Shown: positions 37,092-44,957 of the stretch, piece after piece | Layout of the letters: each line of letters begins with the position of its first letter | Numbering within the stretch: the first letter of the stretch is position 1 | Assembly (NCBI GenBank): GCA_945863605.1 | Contig: CAMAZP010000002.1 | Coordinates: 1-64,000 of the forward strand | Length of the DNA: 64,000 nucleotides | Source: Chitinophaga pinensis | Lineage (GTDB): Bacteria > Bacteroidota > Bacteroidia > Flavobacteriales_D > Crocinitomicaceae | Direction of reading: 5' to 3' | Translations under genes and position numbers: made by a program | The notes under the pieces: generated by a model | The model's input: the letters and a program-made list of their open reading frames with translations, nothing else | Told to the model about the DNA's origin: nothing | Database searches by the model: none

Positions 37092-39289
37092 AATTTAATG
37101 AACTTAGCTGTTTTTGAGCTGATTGAAGGAACAGAAACAAAATAGATGCCTTTAGTTAAATTACTTATAGCGATAGATTTTCCTATTTCTTTTTTTACAA
37201 TTCTACCAAAGCTATCGTAAATGATTATTTCTTCATTTTCATTTTCAAGTTGAATTGTAATGAAGTCGTTTGCAGGATTGGGATAAATCGTCAGTTTTTT
37301 TTCTTCTATTTTTGGAATTTTCAAGAAAGAATCAAGGCCAGTAGAAAAGATTGGACGAATCATTGCTGAACCTGCGAATGGAGATGTTAACCAAGTGCTC
37401 CCTCCATTTACACTATATTTGATTGCACTTGAATTATCAATATTTCGGTCTAATCCTAAATTCAAACGATCCCCTTCTAATTGTCTCCAACCAATAAAAA
37501 AAGAAGTTTCAACAGGCACTTTAATAGTGTCCATAAAATAATAATTTAAAAATTGGTTTGGACCATTTCCATACAATGGAGATCGGGGAAAGAACACATC
37601 ATCTTCATATAAAATTTCAGCAGGATTACCATTATTTTCTCCCCAAATAGTAAGCAAAAATAAATTATTACTAACATCATTTACAGATGGAACAAAACTC
37701 ATTGCAACACCGATTAATGAATCTATTTCATAAGCATCGTAACGAACTGCTAATCTTGCTTGAACACCAGTTGGACCAAATGCCGCTTCCGCTGAACCAT
37801 CATCGTAACTGTAATAGTTGTAAAATGCTTGTAAGAATTCAGTGGAGTCGTTTTGTGTGAGATTTGGGAATTGGGCTGATGCATTTGCTTTCACTTCAAA
37901 AACTTGTTGATTTCCACCCAATGATTTGTTGTATTCAGCTCCCGTTGAGAAATCGTGATAACTTGTATGTGTAGTTCTTGCGGAGAAGTTGATCTGTTGC
38001 TCTGCTAGAGTGAATCCCTGTAATGTGAATGCGTTTTGTTGTGTTCCATTTTGAGCAATTGTAACTTGACCATTCTGGTAATTCTCCGGATTTTGGCTTC
38101 CATTATGAACTAAAACTAAAAGTGAATCAGTCATTTTATTTGTTGAGGTGTTTTTATAATGATCCCATGGTACCGAAGTGTAAGTCTTTAATAATGAATT
38201 CAATGGATAAACAAATGCAAAATCCTTGAATAAAGTGTCATTAAAGTATGAAAGTGCCCTTAAATGAACGTAATCAATGTGGAAATGGTCTAAAGAACCT
38301 GAAAGTGACCCATAGTTTTTAAAGCGAAACTGAAAAGCTTTTTTGAGATATTTTGGATTTGTGACAGGAAGATGTACAGCTTTGAAAGGATGAACAGTAT
38401 CGCCATTTATACTCCAAACGTGGAACCATTGATCTAATTCAGGGGCATAAAATTCGAGCACCAATGAATCAGTTGCTTCAGGAATGTCTCCTAAACCTTC
38501 AGGTTGAAATAAAAAGCTAAAATAGATAGAGTCATTCGCTGTGTATGAACTTAAATCTAAGGGTTTTGATGTTAGTTTATCAGCATAATTTGTTATTGTT
38601 GAACCTATTTCATAAGGATAACCATTTTCATCTAAACCATCAAAAGTAACCACACCTAGAGTTCTAGGATTTACGGCATATCTATAATTATGGTAGGAAT
38701 AATTATCAATCCAAAGTTTTGAAGGATCGTTAACAGGTGCAAAAAATTGACGCGCAGAATCTTGGAAATAAGTTGGATTTGTTAACCAAACTGTATCTGG
38801 AGTGTCTTCAACCCCTAAGGTGTCGTAGATATAATAAGGAGGATACAAATCAAGCGTTTGGAAAACGACAGGATATTGACTTAAATCTCCAACTTTCACT
38901 GAAATTATGGGAAAAACAGTATCTGAAAATGTACTTGTTAGTGTATTGTAGTACCTTTTGAATGTTGGTTGCTCGGTAAATGATGCGCTAACTGGAAGTT
39001 CTTCTTGCGTTGCTGGATTTAATAAGCGATAATGAATAGTGCTATAAATTCCTGGTAAATTATAATCTAGTGTGTATTCTTGAAATTTATTTGTAGAAAA
39101 TTCATCCAAAAAAGGGAGTTGAAGTGTATCTGGAAGGAAAATTATTGTGCTGTCAAAAGTAGCACCTTCATTTTTAGTAATAAACGTAGAAACAGAAGAA
39201 ATGCTTGTATTTTGCATCAAAGGTCCGATTTCCATTCTTTGAGAAAACACGAAATTTGCAAATAATATAAAGACAAAAAGAAGACGCAT
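37088..39289 (-). CDS. T9SS type A cargo protein of unknown function
   Basis: The 733-residue protein has a signal peptide (MRLLFVFILFANFVFSQ). It has a large beta-rich body with no catalytic motif I can name and a C-terminal type A sorting domain of about 70 residues beginning LTIYPNPANDFITIQL and ending GIYFVSVPS with a KFIKL tail. It is therefore expected to be exported by T9SS and surface-attached or released. A SLDHFHIDYVHL segment in mid-protein resembles a MAM/jelly-roll strand pattern. It lies between the PASTA gene (23-bp gap) and the RluA-type gene (4-bp overlap). Confidence 0.85.
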   Translation of the reverse strand: MRLLFVFILFANFVFSQRMEIGPLMQNTSISSVSTFITKNEGATFDSTIIFLPDTLQLPFLDEFSTNKFQEYTLDYNLPGIYSTIHYRLLNPATQEELPVSASFTEQPTFKRYYNTLTSTFSDTVFPIISVKVGDLSQYPVVFQTLDLYPPYYIYDTLGVEDTPDTVWLTNPTYFQDSARQFFAPVNDPSKLWIDNYSYHNYRYAVNPRTLGVVTFDGLDENGYPYEIGSTITNYADKLTSKPLDLSSYTANDSIYFSFLFQPEGLGDIPEATDSLVLEFYAPELDQWFHVWSINGDTVHPFKAVHLPVTNPKYLKKAFQFRFKNYGSLSGSLDHFHIDYVHLRALSYFNDTLFKDFAFVYPLNSLLKTYTSVPWDHYKNTSTNKMTDSLLVLVHNGSQNPENYQNGQVTIAQNGTQQNAFTLQGFTLAEQQINFSARTTHTSYHDFSTGAEYNKSLGGNQQVFEVKANASAQFPNLTQNDSTEFLQAFYNYYSYDDGSAEAAFGPTGVQARLAVRYDAYEIDSLIGVAMSFVPSVNDVSNNLFLLTIWGENNGNPAEILYEDDVFFPRSPLYGNGPNQFLNYYFMDTIKVPVETSFFIGWRQLEGDRLNLGLDRNIDNSSAIKYSVNGGSTWLTSPFAGSAMIRPIFSTGLDSFLKIPKIEEKKLTIYPNPANDFITIQLENENEEIIIYDSFGRIVKKEIGKSIAISNLTKGIYFVSVPSISSKTAKFIKL

Positions 39290-39312
39290 CAGATTTTTTG
39301 TTTTAGTTCGAA

Positions 39313-40107
39313 TTAGTTACCAATACCAGATTTTGACATGGTAATTGTAAATTTTGTTGACTTTAGAACGGTTTTTCCTTCAATATATTCTGGTGATTGC
39401 CCAAAAATAATTGCAGCCATCGAATCTTCTTTTGTCAAACAATCCGGACAGATGAAAATATAAGATGTAAAACCAGTTGTATCCAGCTTCTCTTTTACTT
39501 GATCCATCGATAATCCTATTAAGTTAGGAAGAGGTAATGGTTCACCTAAGTCGTTTTGACCAACAATTAGAATTACAACTGCACCACGAGGAATTTTTTC
39601 ACCTTCTTGAATTCTTCTTCCTTTGTAAAGTTGTTCTAAAACAGAACCATTTTCTTCACTTGTTGATCGGTATCTTATATCGAAGCGCAATGAACGAGAC
39701 TCTAAAATACTTTCCGCAAATTGAACTTGTTTGTGGACAAGCGAAGGCATTTCAACTAACTCTGATTTTTTAGAAAGGCGTAAACCAATCGCTCTGCCAG
39801 TTTTTACATAAACTTTTGAGAAAGCTGTTGGTTCTACTAATTGCTCCACAACTGTTCCTTCGGGTAATTTTGGGTCATAAACACTATCCAAGATTTGAAA
39901 TTCTAAACCTAACTCTTCAATTTTTTGCTTTGCTTCATTACTTGACATTCCCGTAAAGTTAGGGACAGCAATTTTTTCACCGTGATTAGTCGCTAGATTT
40001 AGATAAATAACTGTAATTAAAACAGCTAACAAATAAAATAACACAACAAGTCCTAAATGTTTTAGAAAATGCTTTGTTAGAATAAAGTCTTTCAATTTTT
40101 TAATCAT
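39313..40107 (-). CDS. membrane-anchored protein with three PASTA domains
   Basis: The 264-residue protein has a short cytoplasmic N-terminus, one transmembrane helix at about residues 17-37 and three PASTA domains outside. These start IAVPNFTGMSSNEAKQKI, LVEMPSLVHKQVQFAE and LPLPNLIGLSMDQVKEKL. PASTA domains bind peptidoglycan precursors or muropeptides. No kinase or penicillin-binding domain is attached, which is normal for this Bacteroidetes family. The third domain carries a CPDC pair in an extra loop. A TATCTTTG -7 element lies 22 bp upstream of its ATG. Confidence 0.9.
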   Translation of the reverse strand: MIKKLKDFILTKHFLKHLGLVVLFYLLAVLITVIYLNLATNHGEKIAVPNFTGMSSNEAKQKIEELGLEFQILDSVYDPKLPEGTVVEQLVEPTAFSKVYVKTGRAIGLRLSKKSELVEMPSLVHKQVQFAESILESRSLRFDIRYRSTSEENGSVLEQLYKGRRIQEGEKIPRGAVVILIVGQNDLGEPLPLPNLIGLSMDQVKEKLDTTGFTSYIFICPDCLTKEDSMAAIIFGQSPEYIEGKTVLKSTKFTITMSKSGIGN

Positions 40108-40129
40108 AGTGCTTGGATAAATCGCATTA

Positions 40130-40137
40130 CAAAGATA
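40130..40137 (-). promoter_or_regulatory. -7 element TATCTTTG before the PASTA gene
   Basis: It is an exact TAnnTTTG match 22 bp before the PASTA ATG, in the 47-bp gap after the LOG-family gene. It would start the PASTA, cargo and RluA-type transcript. A well-placed -33 TTG is not seen. Confidence 0.42.
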
Positions 40138-40154
40138 ACAATCAAATCTAAAGT

Positions 40155-40838
40155 TTAGAAATTTGGCGAAAGCGAATGCGAACGGTAGAAATCTTCAATA
40201 ATTTGAGCAGCTTCATCTGCTGAGTCAACAATTTTTACTAAGTCTAAATCTAACGGTGAAATGTTGTGCTCTTCGTTCAACATCACTTCCTCAACCCATA
40301 GCATTAAACCTGTCCAATAGGATTTCCCCACAAGAACAACTGGACGTTTTGCAATTTTCTTAGTTTGGATCAATGTTAGCGCTTCAAAAAACTCATCTAA
40401 AGTTCCAAATCCGCCAGGTAGCACAACAAATGCTTGTGAATATTTAACAAAAATCACTTTGCGAACAAAGAAATAATCAAATTCTAAATTATGTTCTTGA
40501 TCGATGTATGGATTGTGGTTTTGCTCAAACGGCAAATCAATATTTAGTCCAACTGAAGCTCCTTTTCCTAATTGCGCACCTTTATTTGCTGCTTGCATAA
40601 TTCCAGGTCCTCCACCAGAAATCACACCATAACCTAATCGTGCGATCTTTTCAGCAATATCAACCGTTAACTGATAGTATTTGTTATCTTCTTTTGTACG
40701 AGCTGAACCAAAAATAGAGACACAAGGTCCAATTTTCGCCATTCGGTCATAGCCCTCCACAAATTCGGACATAATTTTAAAAACTGCCCAGCTATCGTTG
40801 CTTTTTATTTCGTTCCAATCTTTCTTAATATGTTCCAT
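40155..40838 (-). CDS. LOG-family (TIGR00730) nucleotide 5'-monophosphate phosphoribohydrolase-like protein
   Basis: The 227-residue protein has the Rossmann-like LOG fold with SIFGSART near the start, VISGGGPGIMQAANKGA and the family catalytic motif PGGFGTLDEFFE. LOG proteins cleave the N-glycosidic bond of nucleoside monophosphates, releasing ribose 5-phosphate; many are misannotated as lysine decarboxylases. A physiological substrate cannot be assigned. It stands alone, 61 bp from the YihY gene and 47 bp from the PASTA gene. Confidence 0.9.
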   Translation of the reverse strand: MEHIKKDWNEIKSNDSWAVFKIMSEFVEGYDRMAKIGPCVSIFGSARTKEDNKYYQLTVDIAEKIARLGYGVISGGGPGIMQAANKGAQLGKGASVGLNIDLPFEQNHNPYIDQEHNLEFDYFFVRKVIFVKYSQAFVVLPGGFGTLDEFFEALTLIQTKKIAKRPVVLVGKSYWTGLMLWVEEVMLNEEHNISPLDLDLVKIVDSADEAAQIIEDFYRSHSLSPNF

Positions 40839-40899
40839 GTTTCAAATAAAGTTATAAAGATATAATTTGATGATTGACTAACACTTTTATTATTGCTAT

Positions 40900-41814
40900 T
40901 TATTTTATTGGAACTCCAATTTTTTCACCTAGCATCTGCGTGAAACGTGCACCCAAAAAAACTATTTGAGCAGAATAATTAACCCACGCCAAAAAAATAA
41001 ATAATGATCCTACAATTCCTAAATTTCCAAGTGTGAAATAATTTTGTAAATAATATTTAATCAATAATTGACTAAAAAATAATAATATGGATGTTACAAT
41101 TGCACCTTTTATTGCCAATTTAATTTCCACTTTCCCATCATGGATATACTTAAATATTAAGGTGAAAATAATCGCGTTAGATAAAATAGAAATAACATAT
41201 TGTATCAATTTAAATGAAAAATCAACCAAAAAATTATTTGCATTCAAGTAGTATTCAAGCCCGGAAAACACAAATATTTGGACAAAGTAAAATAAGATAA
41301 CAACCAATGCAAATAACGCAAGTAAACCCAGTGAAAGAAAACGAAATCCAATAATATCTAAAATCAAATTTTCCTCTTTAATTTTAGAACGTTTTATTTT
41401 GAATAAATCATTGATACTTCTTTTTAAAGAAACTAAAAAAGCAGAACAGGTATAAATAACAATTGTTATGCTCAGAATTTCTAACCAAATACTAGGTTTG
41501 TCAAAATTTACGCCATTAAGTAAACTCATAATTCCTGTTGAATCATTTATACCCATTTGATTTTTAAATACATCGTCAATGATACTTTCCATTGTTTTTG
41601 CTCCAAATATTCTCCCGAAAATTGAAGTTGTCAAATAAACAATAGGAACAAAAGCAAACAAAGTATAATAAGCTAGTGCAGCACCATGATAGAAAGTGCC
41701 ATCTTTAATAAAAACGATTACAGACTTGTAGAATAGTATAAAAAACCAATACCATGGTTCCTTATTAACTTCTTTAGTATTTAGCTCTTTTAATTCCAAT
41801 TGATTTGATTTCAT
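40900..41814 (-). CDS. YihY/BrkB-family inner membrane protein
   Basis: The 304-residue protein has six hydrophobic segments in the YihY pattern, with the family motif FYHGAALAYYTLFAFVPIVY in the first and FLAWVNYSAQIVFLGARFTQ in the last. The function of the family is unsettled (it was long mislabelled ribonuclease BN). Its start lies 41 bp inside the ABC ATPase gene in another frame, so translational coupling is likely. Confidence 0.88.
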   Translation of the reverse strand: MKSNQLELKELNTKEVNKEPWYWFFILFYKSVIVFIKDGTFYHGAALAYYTLFAFVPIVYLTTSIFGRIFGAKTMESIIDDVFKNQMGINDSTGIMSLLNGVNFDKPSIWLEILSITIVIYTCSAFLVSLKRSINDLFKIKRSKIKEENLILDIIGFRFLSLGLLALFALVVILFYFVQIFVFSGLEYYLNANNFLVDFSFKLIQYVISILSNAIIFTLIFKYIHDGKVEIKLAIKGAIVTSILLFFSQLLIKYYLQNYFTLGNLGIVGSLFIFLAWVNYSAQIVFLGARFTQMLGEKIGVPIK

Positions 41815-42700
41815 TTAATTTTGTTAAACCATATAAAATGATAGTTTCGTTATTTGAATTTTTGAAATAATTAAGGTAGAAACCGCCTGCAAAAACTGCA
41901 TTTTGAAAGAAAAGATCAATTAGTCCATCTTTGGTTATCTCGTATTCATCTGGTCGAAAATTAATTTTATCACCATTTAATGTTATACTATTGACTGGAC
42001 CTAAAAGTCGAGCTAAATTAATGTTCGAACAATCATAATAAACTTGTTCTACTTTTTTCTTTTTGGTTAATTTTCCATTTTGAAGAAAACAGACGGAATC
42101 ACACAAACCCAAAACATCTTGACCATCATGCGACACTATTAATATTGCTGTTTCTTCCAATGTTCGAATTTGAAGTAGATAATGACTTAACTTTTGACGA
42201 AGCACACTATCTAAATGTCCAAAAGGTTCATCTAGAACTAGCAAACGTGGTCTTTTTGCGACAGCCCTAGCAATTGCTAATCGTTGTTGTTCACCACCAG
42301 AAATTAAATTAGCTTTTAACGCCGCAATTTTCTGCAATTCAAACAAACGCAATAAATTTCTAACCCTTTTATCTCTTTCAATAATTGGTAAACTCAACAC
42401 AGCTTCTCGGATATTTTCTTCAACTGTGTGATAAATATCCAATTTAAAATCTTGATTTACAATCGCAATATCTTTAAAACCCGGAATCAAAAGCGTTGAA
42501 GCCTTAGGTAATATTTTAGAATCAATTGTTAAGGTTCCTTCATCTGCTGAACTTATTCCTGCAATAATTTTCAATAGTGTCGATTTTCCAGCACCACTTT
42601 TCCCAACCACACCAACTATTTCAGCTTTTGAAATTTTGAAATTTATAGATTTAAGAATTGGCCGATCATAGCTTAACTCAATCCCTTTTAATTCAATCAT
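41774..42700 (-). CDS. ABC transporter ATP-binding protein without a visible permease
   Basis: The 308-residue protein has Walker A GKSGAGKST (33-41), the ABC signature ISGGEQQRLAIARA (133-146), Walker B LLVLDEPFG (153-161) and the switch His in VSHD (H191). This is close to the importer-type ATPases such as the CysA/OpuCA group. About 90 residues beyond the nucleotide-binding domain may form a small regulatory domain. No permease or binding protein is adjacent: upstream is an acidic orphan (1-bp gap) and downstream the YihY gene overlaps by 41 bp. It may partner an unlinked permease or work with YihY; the latter is speculation. Confidence 0.88.
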   Translation of the reverse strand: MIELKGIELSYDRPILKSINFKISKAEIVGVVGKSGAGKSTLLKIIAGISSADEGTLTIDSKILPKASTLLIPGFKDIAIVNQDFKLDIYHTVEENIREAVLSLPIIERDKRVRNLLRLFELQKIAALKANLISGGEQQRLAIARAVAKRPRLLVLDEPFGHLDSVLRQKLSHYLLQIRTLEETAILIVSHDGQDVLGLCDSVCFLQNGKLTKKKKVEQVYYDCSNINLARLLGPVNSITLNGDKINFRPDEYEITKDGLIDLFFQNAVFAGGFYLNYFKNSNNETIILYGLTKLNEIKSIGIKRAKY

Positions 42701-42701
42701 T

Positions 42702-43127
42702 TTAAATTAAGTCTTTAGGAAATTCTTTTGAAGCAATATAAATTCCTGGTGTAGGATTAGCATACGGTTCATTATCTTTTAGATAGATAGAAACTAGAAT
42801 TTCGTTATTTAATTTTTCAATGCACAAGGTATCAATCATTGTTTCTGAAGCACCTACAAAAACATCAGGAGCGTCACTAGATTTAATTTTTACTAGGCGC
42901 ATGTTAGGGATATCAGCATAAAAATAATCACCATTTCCATTTTCCCCCTCTAATTTATAGGAGGCATCACTAGACTCCTCTGTTGAAATTACATCGCTTG
43001 ATATACTTAATTCATCCTCCCAATCGAATTCTTTGTTGTCCTCAGTTGCATTTCCATTATGAAATTCGTCAGCAAATTCTTGTGAATAAAGTTCATTAAT
43101 TAGATAAACATGAATAGTACATTTCAT
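42702..43127 (-). CDS. acidic hypothetical protein
   Basis: I do not recognise this 141-residue protein. It begins MKCTIHVYLINELYSQEF without a signal peptide or membrane segment. A very acidic low-complexity stretch follows (about residues 20-65, rich in E, D, S, N), then a beta-rich half with MRLVKIKSSDAPDVFVGAS and PTPGIYIASKEFP. It sits 1 bp before the ABC ATPase gene, so it is probably cotranscribed with it and YihY. It has no cysteine pair or catalytic pattern that suggests a function. Confidence 0.6.
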   Translation of the reverse strand: MKCTIHVYLINELYSQEFADEFHNGNATEDNKEFDWEDELSISSDVISTEESSDASYKLEGENGNGDYFYADIPNMRLVKIKSSDAPDVFVGASETMIDTLCIEKLNNEILVSIYLKDNEPYANPTPGIYIASKEFPKDLI

Positions 43128-43213
43128 ATGTGTTTTTTTTAATGGTCATATACAATCGCCAATTTAACTTGCTGGTATCAAATCTCATTATGGCTTATTT
43201 TTATAAACTTAAT

Positions 43214-44482
43214 TTATTTTTCCAAATCGTTTTCCTTGAAAGATGAAGGTAATAAATCAGGCACAATTTTAAGAATTAATGGTAACAAAAGTGCACCACC
43301 TGGAAGTAAAAAGATAGCCATAGAAGGCATCGATTTTAGAATATCCATAAATTGTGACTTGACTTGTTCCTTCTCTTCTTTACTTAATTCGTGTTTGGTT
43401 GACTTTTGGATTAAGGCAATTAAATCCTTGCTTTCTTTTAATTCGTTTACCAATTTTTCTTTATTTCTCCCCAAAATACGCAACCAACGACTTGAAAAAT
43501 TTGTAATTCCATAATGTGTTTTAGAATCAGAACTAATCAAAGAGACAACTTTCTCGTTTTCCATTAAGTAAGAACTTACTAATTCGAAGGATTCATATAT
43601 TTCCTCATTATTAAGCTCAACTAATTTACCCAATTCAATAAGTTTTTCTACCTCTTTTTCAGATGTTTGGTGAGTTCCTTTGGTAATAAAAATACCCAAT
43701 TCAAGAGTTATTCTTGCAAGCATTGAATGTTTGAAAAGAACTTTTTCAAATTCTTGATTTGATATGCCATGCATAATAAATCCCTCAATTTTTTCACGTT
43801 CAAACTTTGGTAAATTAGCGGATGACAAAAATCGCCATAGCATTCTTTGTTCTTTTTCTTCTACCTGATTATCAACATAGGCTGCGTAAACAATTCCACA
43901 AAGTACAAAGTTGGCGTATTTAGTGTAGTTTTTATAAAAAGTAACTTTCTGATTTTTTAGAAATTCACAAAACAGAATTACATCTAAGAAAACAAAACAA
44001 TTAGAAAGGTGGTTCAACCAATAGTTTGTTCCAAAAATTGGTGATTTAACCTTTACACGCTCCTCTAATATATATTCTATTCTAGACTCTAAATTTTTGT
44101 CTTTAAATAATGTAAACCAATTTTCAATTCCACTAGCTATTGGCGCTTCTACATAAAATTCACCAAGTAATTCAAGAAAATGCAACAAGTTAAAGTCTTC
44201 TTTTGAATCTTGTTTGTAACAAAAAAGTAATGTTTCAAAAATTAGTAATTTTAATTTTTCGTCATTCGTATAATGTTTTGTATCTAAATGATTAGTATAT
44301 ATCAAAGAGCTTGGAATTCCATATACCAATCCTGTTTTATTTGATAGAAGATGTAATATTTCTAATTGATTTTCTTCAATTTCAAGAGATAAAGAAATAT
44401 CATTTGATTCTACCAAATGAAAATATTTTTTAATCCAGTTTTTAGCTCCTGGTGAAATTTTCAGTGGATTACTTGATGGCAT
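43214..44482 (-). CDS. LETM1-related protein
   Basis: The 422-residue protein is mostly helical. Its C-terminal 80 residues contain the LETM1-like segment SQFMDILKSMPSMAIFLLPGG and ALLLPLILKIVPDLLPSSF, a hydrophobic, membrane-associating region followed by a charged tail. Flavobacterial proteins of this length are annotated as LETM1-related, biofilm-associated; their molecular role is unknown. The N-terminal 300 residues have a TerB-like helical feel around YVDNQVEEKEQRML and ERMLxRFL-type helices, which I cannot confirm. The start overlaps the upstream outer membrane protein gene by 14 bp. Confidence 0.78.
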   Translation of the reverse strand: MPSSNPLKISPGAKNWIKKYFHLVESNDISLSLEIEENQLEILHLLSNKTGLVYGIPSSLIYTNHLDTKHYTNDEKLKLLIFETLLFCYKQDSKEDFNLLHFLELLGEFYVEAPIASGIENWFTLFKDKNLESRIEYILEERVKVKSPIFGTNYWLNHLSNCFVFLDVILFCEFLKNQKVTFYKNYTKYANFVLCGIVYAAYVDNQVEEKEQRMLWRFLSSANLPKFEREKIEGFIMHGISNQEFEKVLFKHSMLARITLELGIFITKGTHQTSEKEVEKLIELGKLVELNNEEIYESFELVSSYLMENEKVVSLISSDSKTHYGITNFSSRWLRILGRNKEKLVNELKESKDLIALIQKSTKHELSKEEKEQVKSQFMDILKSMPSMAIFLLPGGALLLPLILKIVPDLLPSSFKENDLEK

Positions 44483-44933
44483 ATCTTACTGCTAAACCGG
44501 CACCCCAGCCAAATCCAAGTGAATTGATTAATCTAAGGTTTGGGCCAGTGTCTAAGGCAACATTTAAAGGTAACTCTTCAAAAGTATATTCAATTCCAAC
44601 GATCCCGTTTAAGCCCAAAATCATATTACTTGTTCTTTCATTGTTGAATGGATTTTTGTAAGAATAGAAACCAACATTAGCTCCTCCACCGGCATACCAG
44701 CTCAACCCATCTTGTAAAGAAAAATTCAACTCATACAAACCTTGAAACCATAACATGTTTGAACCACCACCAATACTTCCTTCAATAGCAGTTTTTGTAT
44801 TTAGAAAATGTTTTCCGTTTAATGAACCGTATCCAGGATACCCTCCTTTAATCCCAATTGCAGTTTTATAATTTTGAGAATATGAAAAAGTCGAAACTCC
44901 TACAAACGCAAGTAATATTAGAATTTTTTTCAT
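44469..44933 (-). CDS. small outer membrane beta-barrel protein
   Basis: The 154-residue protein has a signal peptide (MKKILILLAFVGVSTFSYSQ). Alternating hydrophobic strands follow, including AIGIKGGYPGYGSL, GLSWYAGGGANVGFYSY and NMILGLNGIVGIEYTFEELP, ending in a strand with AGLAVRYAIK. This looks like an eight-stranded outer membrane barrel of the OmpW/OmpX size class. It overlaps the LETM1-related gene by 14 bp. A TAGCTTTG -7 element lies 17-24 bp upstream of its ATG. Confidence 0.78.
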   Translation of the reverse strand: MKKILILLAFVGVSTFSYSQNYKTAIGIKGGYPGYGSLNGKHFLNTKTAIEGSIGGGSNMLWFQGLYELNFSLQDGLSWYAGGGANVGFYSYKNPFNNERTSNMILGLNGIVGIEYTFEELPLNVALDTGPNLRLINSLGFGWGAGLAVRYAIK

Positions 44934-44949
44934 TTGATTTTATTTTTTA

Positions 44950-44957
44950 CAAAGCTA
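44950..44957 (-). promoter_or_regulatory. -7 element TAGCTTTG before the small barrel protein gene
   Basis: An exact TAnnTTTG match 17 bp upstream of the ATG at 44933, overlapping the last codon of the lamin-tail gene by 3 bp. The -33 side is not clear. Confidence 0.38.
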
